A stretch of DNA of 64,000 nucleotides from Bin55 sp963667455 (GCA_963667455.2 CAXXFR010000013.1:248001-312000); one strand, 5' to 3'; counted from the stretch's first letter, positions 26,221 to 36,112 are shown. Numbers and translations: made by a program. The notes: generated by a model from the letters alone, not told the origin.

Positions 26221-27612
26221 CTAACCACTGAAGACTGCGCGGTTCTCGATGCTTTGCTTGTTGAGCAATCCATTAGAGTGAAGCCCTTCAAGAATGAACT
26301 CTACTACGGATGCCTGCATGAACGACTCACAATTGAGCGACTCGGTCGCTTCAAGCATGCCGGGGATTTCTGTGACGATGTCGGCGTATGACGAAGTGGG
26401 CTGATTTTCGCCCACCTCCACTGCACGTCCGTCTTCGAAGGTGTCAACGATGGATTGAAGCTGCTCCAGATCGAAGTAGCGACCAAAAACGCTCTTGATG
26501 GCTTCCCTGATCAGTCGTTGGGTGATCTTGTCTTCCTCTCCCTCATCGAATGCTTCGAATTCCAGCTTTCCCTGCAAGGGTCCTACGACGTAGGGCAAGT
26601 CTGACATTCTCGGTACCACATGGGATTCATTGAGCCGAAGTGCGCGTCGAAGTGCGTTGGCGAGAATCGTCTCGTAGTTGCCAACGGATGCTCGAACCGA
26701 CACGCCGGAACGCTGATTGACATCGGTAGCCGTTCTGGCCGCATGTGTGATCTCGGCGATGACTTCCTTCATGTGTTGTGGCACGGCCATCGTGAGCCCG
26801 CTTGAACTGAGTTCGTTGGACTCCTGTTCAATGATCGTTACTTCCTGCTCGATAGTTTGCGGATAGTGCGTTCGAACCTGCGCCCCGAAGCGATCTTTGA
26901 GAGGTGTGATTATTCGGCCTCGGTTTGTGTAGTCTTCGGGATTAGCCGTCGCAACAAGCAGCACGTCGAGCGGCAGACGAACTCGATAGCCTCGGATCTG
27001 AACATCGCGCTCCTCCAGCACGTTCAACAATCCCACTTGAATTCTCTCTGTGAGATCGGGTAGCTCGTTGATCGCAAACACTCCTAGGTTCACGCGAGGA
27101 ACAAGCCCGTAGTGGATTGTCAGTTCATCGGAGAGATAGCGACCCTCGGCGACCTTGATTGGATCGATTTCGCCGATCAGATCAGCGATTGTGATGTCGG
27201 GTGTGGCGAGCTTTTCGGCGTAGCGTTCTTCTGGAGTTATCCACTTGATCTTTGCGCGATCGCCGCGGCGATTCACAATGCTGCGACCTTGAGCCGTGAT
27301 GGGCGCGAAGGGAGATTCCGGAATTTCGGCATCGGCAAGAATCGGGATTTGTTCATCCAAGAAGGAAACAAGGCTTCTGACGATTCTTGACTTCGCTTGC
27401 CCGCGTTCCCCAAGGAGTATCAGATCCTGTCCGCTCAGCAGGGCGTTCGTAATCTGGGGAATGACGCTGTCGTCGAAACCGACGATGTCAGGAAAGAGAT
27501 CTTCCCCGGACTTGAGCTTCGCGATGAGATTGTCGCGAACTTCATTCTTTACCGATTTGAGCTTGTAGCCGGATTGACGTAGCTCGCCGATGGTGTTGGG
27601 CAACTTTTGCAT
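26221..27612 (-). CDS. MoxR/magnesium-chelatase-like AAA ATPase
   Basis: The 463-residue AAA protein has a Walker A of GERGQAKS (residues 68-75). An Ala sits where Gly is usual in the P-loop, but the Lys and Ser are kept. Other features are LLVATANPEDYTNRGRIITPLKDRFG (sensor/arginine region) and GVFAINELPDLTERIQVGLLNVLEE (Walker B region with the chelatase-type helix insert). It is the first gene of a two-gene unit with the VWA protein. It likely remodels or activates a client complex with the VWA partner. Confidence 0.88.
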   Translation of the reverse strand: MQKLPNTIGELRQSGYKLKSVKNEVRDNLIAKLKSGEDLFPDIVGFDDSVIPQITNALLSGQDLILLGERGQAKSRIVRSLVSFLDEQIPILADAEIPESPFAPITAQGRSIVNRRGDRAKIKWITPEERYAEKLATPDITIADLIGEIDPIKVAEGRYLSDELTIHYGLVPRVNLGVFAINELPDLTERIQVGLLNVLEERDVQIRGYRVRLPLDVLLVATANPEDYTNRGRIITPLKDRFGAQVRTHYPQTIEQEVTIIEQESNELSSSGLTMAVPQHMKEVIAEITHAARTATDVNQRSGVSVRASVGNYETILANALRRALRLNESHVVPRMSDLPYVVGPLQGKLEFEAFDEGEEDKITQRLIREAIKSVFGRYFDLEQLQSIVDTFEDGRAVEVGENQPTSSYADIVTEIPGMLEATESLNCESFMQASVVEFILEGLHSNGLLNKQSIENRAVFSG

Positions 27613-27792
27613 GTAGAGAGCGGAATTCGAGGTGTCTTTGTCAACCGTAGATTACGCATTGTCCCAGAATGGTTAGATGAGCGACTATTGCCACCGACTC
27701 TCGAATCTAGCCCTCGAGACTCGTTAGTACGAAATCGGTCTACCAAATGCTATTGAGTATCATTCTCGACCAGCTCAAGAAGTGCGTAGATA

Positions 27793-28632
27793 GTGAACGA
27801 CGAGCCCGCTCGGCAGTATTGTTCTGAAGTGTCAGCTGCTGCCGGGGAGAACATGCTTGGAACAGCTCCAGAAGTGGATTTTTGGATCCTGCTCGAATAC
27901 CGGGAAACGTGGTCGCGTAAGCCCTTGGAAGATAACAATCTTCCTCAGCGGGTACAGGATTGGCTCACGGCTCAACTCGACAAATTGACAAGCGAAGGAA
28001 GGCTGCCGCGCTTCCAATTCTTGCGCAAGCCTGGTAGACCGAGCCCTCAGCTGAGCTTGTTGACGTGCAGTGGCGGAGAGTTGCGGTTGCGAGAGTTCGA
28101 TTCCTACTTGGATCTACTGGATTCGGATGTCCACACGGACTCGGATTCGGTCATCGAGTCCAATCAGTACTTTGTGTGCACTCATGGAACTAGAGATCTC
28201 TGTTGCGCTCGGTTTGGCCTCCCCACATGTCGAAGACTGATTGAACTCTCAAATGGCAGGGTTTGGCAGACGTCGCATCTTGGAGGGCATCGCTACGCCC
28301 CGAATGTGCTCGCACTTCCTTCTGGACGGCTCTACGGTCGCGTCCACCCGGAGAGTGCGGAATCGTTCTTTCACACAGTTGAGAGCGGTAAGGTCTCCAT
28401 CGAACACCTTCGCGGACGTTCCGAATTTCCCAAGGAGGCACAGGCTTGCGAGTTTCTGGTTGATGTCGAAGTGAATTCGGTAGCAGAGTGCAACAGCGAA
28501 TTCGTCAGTTTTGCGACTGATAAAGGTGAGGTACGAGTTCAAGTACCCCAACTGCAGGAAGAGTTCGAAGTGCTGGGGAGTTGCGGGGACGAAGAACCTA
28601 CGGTGGTTCGTCCGTTTAGCGGAACCGCGTAG
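27793..28632 (+). CDS. Sucrase/ferredoxin-like family protein
   Basis: The 279-residue protein resembles the thioredoxin-fold ferredoxin family that includes Apd1 and plant sucrase-like proteins. A CTHGTRDLCCARFG segment holds cluster-ligand Cys and His candidates. It is followed by HLGGHRYAPNVLALPSGRLYGRV, the family's conserved H-x3-H motif. The C-terminal part is acidic. The start is GTG at 27793. Its end overlaps the converging PlsC-type gene by 17 bp. Function is probably redox or Fe-S, but unproven. Confidence 0.82.
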   Translation: MNDEPARQYCSEVSAAAGENMLGTAPEVDFWILLEYRETWSRKPLEDNNLPQRVQDWLTAQLDKLTSEGRLPRFQFLRKPGRPSPQLSLLTCSGGELRLREFDSYLDLLDSDVHTDSDSVIESNQYFVCTHGTRDLCCARFGLPTCRRLIELSNGRVWQTSHLGGHRYAPNVLALPSGRLYGRVHPESAESFFHTVESGKVSIEHLRGRSEFPKEAQACEFLVDVEVNSVAECNSEFVSFATDKGEVRVQVPQLQEEFEVLGSCGDEEPTVVRPFSGTA

Positions 28633-29473
28633 TTCCTTTGCTCAGGTTGTTGAGCACAAAGTCTCTCAACTCCTCGGTGTTCTGCTGCACATCTCCGGAT
28701 GAGTGAAACGGCTCGCCGATCGTTAGGCGATAGCTTTGTCCAGTCTTATTGAGTAGCTCTCGAAAGAGAGTCATGTCTTTGAGCTCGGTATTGATGAACC
28801 AGGTCGCGTAGTAGAAGAGTGTATTGCGACCCTTGATGTGCATTGGTAGGGTCGGTATTTCGTATTTCTGAGCCAAGTTGATAGCTGTGCTCTGCCAAGG
28901 ACGCTCCTTCAATCCTTTGATCGTAGGTCTGGCGAGTCGCCCCGACGGAAAAATGACAATAAGGCGTTTGGCTCGGATTGCTTGAACGAGTGCCTGTACG
29001 GTTTCTCGGTTTCGCGCCGCGGTTCTAAACTCGTCGCGCCATTCGACTGGGATCACAATGTCCGCTAACCCCGGCGATATCCGGATGGCGTCGCGATTTG
29101 CCAGGAAAATCACATCTTCGCGAATGTCTTTGACTGCGTCATAGACCGCGATTCCATCGGCGACGCCTGCCGGATGGTTGGGTGTGATGATTGCGCTTCC
29201 AGTTCTTGGAATGTACTCGGTACCGGTGGTGTGTACATCAAGCTGGAGCAGGTTCGACATGAAGTCGAATACTTCCTGACCTCGTAACGGAGCGATGTTG
29301 TCTGCCATCGCCACCGCTTTGTCGTAACCCAAAATTCCCTCGGTCAGCGAACGAATAACCCGCCAAGCAAACGGGTGTTTCATCAAGTTGACGGCGCGTT
29401 CTTCGATCAGAACATCAACAATGTGGCGGTCGCGCACATGTTGGGCATCCAAGTATGAAGATTCGGACAGCAT
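28616..29473 (-). CDS. Lysophospholipid acyltransferase family protein (PlsC-type)
   Basis: The 285-residue protein has the acyltransferase motifs NHPAGVADG (catalytic His, with Asp five residues after the gap), FLANRDAIR and IFPSGRLARP in place of FPEGTRS. The His-to-Asp spacing is H-x5-D rather than H-x4-D, as in HPFGG-type lyso-ornithine-lipid or hemolysin acyltransferases. It likely acylates a lysolipid at the membrane. No strong transmembrane span is visible. The 238 bp upstream, to the dehydrogenase gene stop, show nothing recognisable. Confidence 0.85.
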   Translation of the reverse strand: MLSESSYLDAQHVRDRHIVDVLIEERAVNLMKHPFAWRVIRSLTEGILGYDKAVAMADNIAPLRGQEVFDFMSNLLQLDVHTTGTEYIPRTGSAIITPNHPAGVADGIAVYDAVKDIREDVIFLANRDAIRISPGLADIVIPVEWRDEFRTAARNRETVQALVQAIRAKRLIVIFPSGRLARPTIKGLKERPWQSTAINLAQKYEIPTLPMHIKGRNTLFYYATWFINTELKDMTLFRELLNKTGQSYRLTIGEPFHSSGDVQQNTEELRDFVLNNLSKGTTRFR

Positions 29474-29711
29474 CGTTGATCAGGTTTTCTGGCTTCGGCT
29501 GACTTCCTTGTCGCTACTTGATTGGTTCCGTTGTTGTGGGAAGTTAGCATGCACGACGAAGCAAATTCGAGATGCATGAGGCTTCTGACTAAGCACTTTC
29601 ATTGTATCCACCTCTAGCCGTCCGTTTGTTCTAACTCTCTTGTGCGGGCCTCCGAACTGGGCAGCGAACGGTCGAGGAACATGCCCCCGCGAGGTCCGTG
29701 GTCCAAGTCGA

Positions 29712-30770
29712 TCAACAGCATTGCTCCCAAACAGCATCGACGAATTCGGTCGTGGTGCTGGCTCCACCTTGGTCAGGCGTTAGAACATCGCCTTTCGAAT
29801 AGACCTTTTCCACTCCAGTACGGAGCTTTTTCGCTTGTTCCTTCAAGCCGAGATACTCCAGCATCATTGCCGAGCTCAAGATGGTTGCCGTGGGGTTGAT
29901 TGTGTTGGTTCCCGCTATGTCAGGTGCCGTACCGTGCGCCGGTTCAAAGTATGCGTAGTCGTGACCGTAGCAGCCACTTGCCGCCAAACCGAGGCTGCCT
30001 AGCAATCCGCCCGCGGCATCGGACAGAATGTCGCCGTAGAGGTTGGGCATCACTATCACATCGTATCGTTGTGGCTCGCGGATCAGTCGGCACGCAAAGT
30101 CATCCACAATGAATGATTCGAACTCGATGTCGGCATACTCGCTGGCGACTGTACGGGCGAGTTCGAGAAAATAGCCGTCCGTCCCTCTCAACATGTTGTG
30201 CTTCGTGACGCATGTGACTTTGTTTTGGAGATCTCTTTCTCGCGCCAACTCGCACGCAAATCTGACCACACGCGATGTGCCCGATTCGGTGATGACTTTC
30301 ACTGCATATCTTCCTTCGCTGAAGTCCCTGACTCGCTTGCGAACGGTTCTTCCAACGCGATCGAGAAATTGAAGTTCCTCCAGATCTCCCTCGATTCCGA
30401 CATAGAGATCCTCGAGATTCTCTCGGACAATCACGAAATCGATTCCCTGTGGGTTGCTCAATGGGCTTGAACATCCAGGTAGGTATGTGCATGGTCTTAC
30501 GTTTGCAAAAGTCTGCTTTCCCCATCGGAGATATTGCAACGCAGCGCCCGATGAGCCGCTGGTCGAGCCAAACAGGGTAGTATCGGCTTGATCGATAGTC
30601 GCTTTCGCCTCAGGAGAAAACGGATTGCCATGGAGTTCGTTGCCTCTTTCACCAACTGGCGGATATTCGAACTGAATCTGAGGTGCTAGTTCGCCGAGCA
30701 GTTCGACGACTGGCCGCATTGCTTCAGGAGCGGCATCGTCGCCTTCGATAACTACAACACTTTTTCCCAC
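29712..30770 (-). CDS. Isocitrate/isopropylmalate dehydrogenase family protein
   Basis: The 352-residue protein has the beta-decarboxylating dehydrogenase signature NLYGDILSDAAGGLLGSLGL. It also has VRENLEDLYVGIEG in the substrate loop, TKHNMLRGTDGYF and FEPAHGTAPDIAG. It would oxidise a 2-hydroxy dicarboxylic acid with NAD(P). The precise substrate (isocitrate, isopropylmalate or tartrate) cannot be decided. It diverges from the exported protein gene at 30838. Confidence 0.87.
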   Translation of the reverse strand: MGKSVVVIEGDDAAPEAMRPVVELLGELAPQIQFEYPPVGERGNELHGNPFSPEAKATIDQADTTLFGSTSGSSGAALQYLRWGKQTFANVRPCTYLPGCSSPLSNPQGIDFVIVRENLEDLYVGIEGDLEELQFLDRVGRTVRKRVRDFSEGRYAVKVITESGTSRVVRFACELARERDLQNKVTCVTKHNMLRGTDGYFLELARTVASEYADIEFESFIVDDFACRLIREPQRYDVIVMPNLYGDILSDAAGGLLGSLGLAASGCYGHDYAYFEPAHGTAPDIAGTNTINPTATILSSAMMLEYLGLKEQAKKLRTGVEKVYSKGDVLTPDQGGASTTTEFVDAVWEQCC

Positions 30771-30837
30771 TTCTGGAATGCTCTTCGTTAGTTCGGGTGA
30801 CTCGATGGAGTTTGCAGAGGAGTCTTGCAGGAGAATA

Positions 30838-31683
30838 ATGTTAGACCCATCACCTCAAATGTGCTTGCAGACTTCATTCATGTCCGTACTCGCTCGCCTA
30901 CCACAGCTGGTTGCTGGCTTGCTGTCGACGGTCGTTTGGGCGGCAGGGATCAACGCATCCGAATTCACCGGTGCGAAACTGGACAGTATTCTCGAAAACG
31001 CGTTGAGGTCGTCGCCTGCGGAGTCATTCAAACTCTGTGCCTACACACTCCGAACTATCGGTCTACAAAGCGAGATGGAAGAGCGATACGACCCGTACTT
31101 CAGCGACACGCATACATGGAGTCTGGTCAGTGTGGACGGCAACATTCCCACAGCCGAACAATTGGATCAGTATCTCCCGAAACGCCACCAGCGCCATCCA
31201 GCATTTGTCAGCTTCGAATTCATTGACGTGGAGTCAATCGAGCTTGTGGAACAGACCTCGGAAGGCTTCTTGCGGTTCAGTTTCGAATGGACAACTCAAA
31301 GCGACGAAATAAGTCATGACTCAGTCTCCAATACGCTCTTGGTGGATCCAGCTCGGTCTCGGATATTGGAGATTCGCCGAGAGTCGGTTGAAGAGTTTCG
31401 AGTCGGCACTTTCTTGAAGGTCTTGGAGTTCGAGACGTTTGATGGGTTTCGATTCGATCAGCAGACGCAGAGTGTGGTGTTGCAGGAGAGCAGAGTGCAC
31501 TTGGTAGCTCGGAGCGGTCGCCAACGCATGGATCAATCAGTTAAGCGAGAGTTCTCGGAACTCGACTGCAGCACTGTACCGATTGAAGTGCCGGAAGATG
31601 GGAACCAAGAACCAATTTTGCGACTCCACCTACCAAACGTGCCCGAATGGGACAATCGGCGAACTGACGGTCTTCCACCGTGA
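30838..31683 (+). CDS. Exported protein of unknown function
   Basis: I do not recognise this 281-residue protein. The ATG at 30838 was chosen because a good AGGAG lies 5-6 nt upstream; an in-frame start at 30778 has no such site. A hydrophobic segment (LPQLVAGLLSTVVWAAG) near residues 20-37 looks like a signal peptide. The rest is a beta-rich, acidic domain with a repeated FEF/FEW pattern, ending in a Pro-rich tail. It lies 58 bp before prmA. Confidence 0.7.
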   Translation: MLDPSPQMCLQTSFMSVLARLPQLVAGLLSTVVWAAGINASEFTGAKLDSILENALRSSPAESFKLCAYTLRTIGLQSEMEERYDPYFSDTHTWSLVSVDGNIPTAEQLDQYLPKRHQRHPAFVSFEFIDVESIELVEQTSEGFLRFSFEWTTQSDEISHDSVSNTLLVDPARSRILEIRRESVEEFRVGTFLKVLEFETFDGFRFDQQTQSVVLQESRVHLVARSGRQRMDQSVKREFSELDCSTVPIEVPEDGNQEPILRLHLPNVPEWDNRRTDGLPP

Positions 31684-31741
31684 TTGCCTGCTGTCTTTTC
31701 GTGAAGTAAACGTGGGAATGGAAACTCGCTGATCTGTCTCA

Positions 31742-32608
31742 ATGCCATGGTTGCGGATTTCCTTCTTTGCGGCTCGTAAAGACGTCGAGGCCTTGACCGA
31801 CAGGCTTGAGGGGCTGGATGTCACTTCGATCAGCTTGTCGGACGGTGCAGGAGAAGCTGTCATAGATTCGAACTTCCCCACTGAAAGAGGTTGGTCCCGT
31901 ACTCGGTTTGAGGCGTTGGTTGGTCTTCAGACGCCACTGAAGCCGATCCACGAAGTCTTGGACCGATTCGAAATTGCTGAAGTATCGACTTCGTTTGTAG
32001 CGGACGAAGAGTGGGAGGAAAACTGGAAGCAGGTTGTTCATCCACGAACTATTGGCGGAATCCAAGTCATCCCCCACGGTACGGTTGGTTCGACGCAGCA
32101 CATCGCGATCAAAATCGTGCCTGGATTGGCTTTCGGAACAGGGGAACACCCTACAACCACAATGTGCTTGGAGTGGCTCCAAAGCATTGACCTCCTGGGG
32201 TTGTCAGTATTGGACTTCGGCACAGGATCCGGAATTTTGGCAATCGCCGCCAAGAAACTGGGTGCGGAACGCGTTGTGGCGATCGACAACGATCCCGTAG
32301 CTCTTCGAGTTGCACGCGAAAACGCGACAACCAACGATGTTGAAATTGAAATTGAGAGCGCATTGAAGGACCAATCTCAATTCGATGTGATTGTCTCGAA
32401 CATAGTGCTCAGCACGTTGGTTGAGCATGCGCAACAGCTCACCTCGAAGCTCGCTCCGAGAGGACACATTGGACTTACTGGTCTAATTGACGGACAGCAG
32501 AACCCTGTGCGGAATGCGTACTCCAACATTGAACTCAGCTCTTCGATGCAAAGTGCCGAATGGGTTTTGCTGGCCGGCCAATCCAATGATCTGCCAGAAC
32601 ACGGCTAG
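31742..32608 (+). CDS. prmA: Ribosomal protein L11 methyltransferase
   Basis: The 288-residue protein ends its N-terminal L11-binding domain with EEWEENWKQVVHPRTIGG. The SAM-binding domain has FGTGEHPTTTMCLEWL, LDFGTGSGILAIAAKKLGA and the catalytic-loop SNIVLSTL. PrmA trimethylates ribosomal protein L11. It leads the run prmA-purH-purD-coq7 with short gaps, an arrangement partly conserved in gammaproteobacteria (prmA is usually near accC or dus/fis; purH-purD often follow). Confidence 0.93.
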   Translation: MPWLRISFFAARKDVEALTDRLEGLDVTSISLSDGAGEAVIDSNFPTERGWSRTRFEALVGLQTPLKPIHEVLDRFEIAEVSTSFVADEEWEENWKQVVHPRTIGGIQVIPHGTVGSTQHIAIKIVPGLAFGTGEHPTTTMCLEWLQSIDLLGLSVLDFGTGSGILAIAAKKLGAERVVAIDNDPVALRVARENATTNDVEIEIESALKDQSQFDVIVSNIVLSTLVEHAQQLTSKLAPRGHIGLTGLIDGQQNPVRNAYSNIELSSSMQSAEWVLLAGQSNDLPEHG

Positions 32609-32623
32609 CGTGGTGGACTGCGC

Positions 32624-34159
32624 ATGAACATTCGGACTGCGCTGATTAGCGTTTCTGACAAGACAGGCGTAGTTCAGCTGGCCAACAAGCTCGCACATAC
32701 TGGTTGCAAGTTGATTTCGACCGGCGGCACTGGAAGGGCTCTGGCAGAAGCAAACGTTTCCTTTGTCGAGGTTGCCGAACATACTGGTCAATCTGAGCTC
32801 ATGGATGGCCGAGTCAAGACGCTGCATCCAAGAATCCATGGAGGGATCTTGTCCCGTAGAGGGCTGGATGCCGAGGAAATCGAACGAGAGGGCATCGAAG
32901 AAATTGACTTGGTTGTAGTGAACCTCTACCCGTTCGTCGAGACGATCTCGCAACCCAAGTCGAATCTCGAAGACGCAGTCGAGTCCATCGATGTTGGTGG
33001 ACCCGCGATGATTCGTGCCGCGAGCAAGAATTTTCATCACGTTCTCGTGGTGGTTGACCCGAAAGACTATGACGAAGTGTTGCGTCGCATCAACGACAAT
33101 CAAGTCGACTTGGACTATCGGCGATCCATGGCGAGCAAAGCCTTTCGTCACACGGCGGCCTACGATGCCGCTATTTCAAAGTTTCTCGAAAGAAACGGTG
33201 CTTTTCCTGAATCGCTAGCACTCGCTTTCAAGCGGCAAGAAGAATTGCGCTACGGTGAGAATCCACATCAAAGGGCAGCCCTATACGTCAGTGAACCCAA
33301 GGCGTCAGGTGTAATACCCACTGCGCGGCAGATCCAAGGCAAACAGCTCTCCTACAACAATATTGCGGATGCCGACTCGGCGTTGCAGTGTGTCAAGCAG
33401 CTACCACAACCTTCTTGCGTGATCGTCAAGCACGGAAATCCGTGTGGTGCTGCGATCGGATCGGACGGGGACGATGCGTATGCAAAAGCATTTGAAACAG
33501 ATCCCACATCGGCCTACGGTGGGATCATCGCATTGAACGTCCCGCTGGAAGAGACCACTTTGAAGCTCATTGTCGGCCAACAGTTTTGCGAAGTAGTCGT
33601 TGCTCCGGTGGTTACTCCGCAGGCTGCAGAATATGCCAAGAGGCGGAAGAATTTGCGAGTCCTCGAAACGGGGGCATTCGAGAGTGGCGAGAGCGAAAAG
33701 CAAATTCTCCAAGTGGCCGGCGGATTGCTGGTGCAAGATTTGGACCAACTAAGTTCCAACACAACGGATCTTCGTTGTGCGACCAAGAGAAAACCAACCT
33801 CCGATGACTTGCGCGACCTGATGTTCGCATGGCAAATTGCTTGGTCGGTGAAGTCCAATGCGATCGTTCTAGCCCGCAATCAACGAACGATCGGAATAGG
33901 CGCGGGACAGATGAGTCGAGTCGATAGCGCCAGAATTGCAGTGATGAAAGCCCAGGATGCAGCATTGGATATAGAGGGTAGTGTCATGGCTTCAGATGCA
34001 TTCTTTCCCTTTCGCGACAGCATTGAGCAAGCGGCAGAACACGGAGTCGCAGCGGTCATTCAACCGGGTGGTTCGATTCGAGATGATGAAGTTGTCCAAG
34101 CTGCAGACGAACACAACATGGTCATGTTGATGACTGGAATCCGACACTTTCGACATTGA
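32624..34159 (+). CDS. purH: Bifunctional AICAR transformylase/IMP cyclohydrolase
   Basis: The 511-residue protein has an N-terminal IMP cyclohydrolase (MGS-like) domain with STGGTGRAL and VKTLHPRIHGGILSRR. The C-terminal AICAR formyltransferase domain contains YGENPHQRAALY, VIVKHGNPCG and TSAYGGIIALN. It carries out the last two steps of purine synthesis. It sits 15 bp after prmA and 10 bp before purD. Length and motifs are complete. Confidence 0.97.
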   Translation: MNIRTALISVSDKTGVVQLANKLAHTGCKLISTGGTGRALAEANVSFVEVAEHTGQSELMDGRVKTLHPRIHGGILSRRGLDAEEIEREGIEEIDLVVVNLYPFVETISQPKSNLEDAVESIDVGGPAMIRAASKNFHHVLVVVDPKDYDEVLRRINDNQVDLDYRRSMASKAFRHTAAYDAAISKFLERNGAFPESLALAFKRQEELRYGENPHQRAALYVSEPKASGVIPTARQIQGKQLSYNNIADADSALQCVKQLPQPSCVIVKHGNPCGAAIGSDGDDAYAKAFETDPTSAYGGIIALNVPLEETTLKLIVGQQFCEVVVAPVVTPQAAEYAKRRKNLRVLETGAFESGESEKQILQVAGGLLVQDLDQLSSNTTDLRCATKRKPTSDDLRDLMFAWQIAWSVKSNAIVLARNQRTIGIGAGQMSRVDSARIAVMKAQDAALDIEGSVMASDAFFPFRDSIEQAAEHGVAAVIQPGGSIRDDEVVQAADEHNMVMLMTGIRHFRH

Positions 34160-34169
34160 GGTTCGCACC

Positions 34170-35447
34170 ATGAAGATCTTGGTAATCGGTTCTGGAGGTC
34201 GTGAGCACGCATTAGCCTGGAGCTTCGCACGATCCAAGCGCGTGAGCAGAGTCTTCGTAGCGCCTGGAAATCCGGGAACCCAAGACGAACAAGGTGTCGA
34301 AAATGTCGATCTCGGTGTTTCGGACTTTGCAGGAATAGTCCGCTTCGTACGCCAGCAGGAGGTGGACCTTACGGTTGTCGGACCCGAACAGCCGATTGCC
34401 GAGGGGATTCGAGACTACTTCGATCAATGCGACCTAAAGTGTCTTGCACCATCGAAGTTGGCAGCTCAGCTTGAGTCTTCGAAGTCCTTCGCCAAGGACT
34501 TCATGTTTCGCCATGAGATTCCGACTGCAGAATCTTTGACTACCGAAGACATTGGTGAAGCCTCCGAATACATCAAGGGAAAATCGATGCCGATCGTCGT
34601 CAAAGCCGATGGCCTCGCGGCCGGTAAGGGTGTGACGGTTGCACAGAGTGAATCGGAAGCTGTGGAAACAGCGAGGACCATGTTGTCGGGCGAAAGCTTT
34701 GGAGAAGCGGGCCGTAGGGTCGTCATTGAGGAATTCCTCAACGGAGAGGAAGCCAGCTTCACCGTTCTTTCGGATGGTGAAGACGTCGTGCCGTTTGCTT
34801 CGTCACAAGATCACAAGGCGGTGTACGACGCTGACCAGGGTCCAAATACTGGAGGTATGGGTGCCTATTCGCCTGCGCCGGTGGTTTCGAACGCTGTTCA
34901 CAAGTCGGTGATGGATTCAATAGTTCTTCCGACCATTCGAGGCATGGCAGAAGACGGGATTCCTTTTCAAGGGTTTCTCTATGTTGGTCTTATGATTGTC
35001 GAGGGAGCACCTTTTGTCATTGAGTTCAACTGTCGTTTTGGCGACCCTGAGGCTCAACCGGTTCTGATGCGATTGGAGTCAGATCTTGCTGTTCAGTGTC
35101 TCGCTGCGGTGGACTCGGGTCTTGCGGGAAGATCACTGTCTTTTCGCGAGGAGTCGACCGTTGGAGTGGTATTGGCATCGGGTGGCTATCCGGGTGCTTA
35201 CAAGACTGGTTACCCCATCGGTGGGCTTGATGAGACCGATTCCAACTGCAAGATATTTCATGCCGGAACTGCGTTGCAGGAGGATTCGGTTGTCACCGCT
35301 GGTGGGAGAGTCTTGTCCGTCGTTGGTCTTGGTAGCACAATTGGAGAAGCACAGAAAACCGCTTACGCCCGAGCGGAATTGATCGAGTGGCCCGGAGTGC
35401 ATATGCGAAGGGACATCGGTTATCGAGCAATTGCAAGAGAGAGATGA
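34170..35447 (+). CDS. purD: Phosphoribosylamine-glycine ligase
   Basis: The 425-residue ATP-grasp enzyme starts MKILVIGSGGREHALAW. It has VVKADGLAAGKGVTVA, the DHKAVYDADQGPNTGGMGAYSPAP motif in pieces, and EFNCRFGDPEAQ. It ligates glycine to phosphoribosylamine in purine synthesis. The purH-purD order is conserved in many proteobacteria. It is immediately followed by coq7 (6 bp). Confidence 0.97.
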   Translation: MKILVIGSGGREHALAWSFARSKRVSRVFVAPGNPGTQDEQGVENVDLGVSDFAGIVRFVRQQEVDLTVVGPEQPIAEGIRDYFDQCDLKCLAPSKLAAQLESSKSFAKDFMFRHEIPTAESLTTEDIGEASEYIKGKSMPIVVKADGLAAGKGVTVAQSESEAVETARTMLSGESFGEAGRRVVIEEFLNGEEASFTVLSDGEDVVPFASSQDHKAVYDADQGPNTGGMGAYSPAPVVSNAVHKSVMDSIVLPTIRGMAEDGIPFQGFLYVGLMIVEGAPFVIEFNCRFGDPEAQPVLMRLESDLAVQCLAAVDSGLAGRSLSFREESTVGVVLASGGYPGAYKTGYPIGGLDETDSNCKIFHAGTALQEDSVVTAGGRVLSVVGLGSTIGEAQKTAYARAELIEWPGVHMRRDIGYRAIARER

Positions 35448-35453
35448 TTCAGC

Positions 35454-36083
35454 ATGTTTTTTCTAGGTGAAGACTTTGTAGACCGCGTGATCGATGTGGT
35501 CGACACAGGTGTCAAGATTGCCTTTGGCGACAAGAGTGCGGGTACGCCCGCAAAGGAAGACACGGGCTTGTCGGAAGAGGAACAGGGTCAGTCCGCAGCT
35601 CTGATGCGTGTCAATCATGCCGGGGAAGTTTGTGCGCAGGGACTTTATGAGGGACAAGCACTCGTCGCCCGAAGCTCCGAACTGCGTAGTCAACTGCGTA
35701 CAGCGGCGGATGAGGAAGCCGATCACTTGAAGTGGTGTGAAACGCGGCTGAAAGAACTCAGGAGCCAACCGAGTGTTCTAGCCCCCGTGTTCTATGGAAT
35801 GTCCGTTGGACTTGGAGCAGTAGTGGGATTGGCCGGAGACCGGGTCAGCTTGGGCTTTGTCGAAGCAACCGAGGATCAGGTGTGCAAGCATTTGGATCGG
35901 CACCTCGATCAAATTTCTCCAGCAGACACCCGAAGTCGAACGATTCTTGAGCACATTCGCAGCGATGAAGAGCGACACGGAACAACCGCAAAGGAGCGAG
36001 GAGGAATAGAGTTTTCTCAGCCTCTCAAGCAATTGATGACCGTGGCGAGCAAGGTCATGACCGAGACCACTCGCCATATCTAA
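35454..36083 (+). CDS. coq7: Demethoxyubiquinone hydroxylase, di-iron (Coq7 family)
   Basis: The 209-residue protein has the two E-x-x-H half-sites of the Coq7 carboxylate-bridged di-iron centre: RVNHAGEVCAQGLYEGQ with downstream DEEADHLKWCE, and the second HIRSDEERHG. It performs the aerobic C-6 hydroxylation in ubiquinone synthesis. That matches a gammaproteobacterium using Coq7 in place of UbiF. It is coupled to purD and convergent to the metallophosphoesterase. Confidence 0.94.
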   Translation: MFFLGEDFVDRVIDVVDTGVKIAFGDKSAGTPAKEDTGLSEEEQGQSAALMRVNHAGEVCAQGLYEGQALVARSSELRSQLRTAADEEADHLKWCETRLKELRSQPSVLAPVFYGMSVGLGAVVGLAGDRVSLGFVEATEDQVCKHLDRHLDQISPADTRSRTILEHIRSDEERHGTTAKERGGIEFSQPLKQLMTVASKVMTETTRHI

Positions 36084-36112
36084 GTGCACTTGACCGAGCG
36101 TCTAACCCAGAG

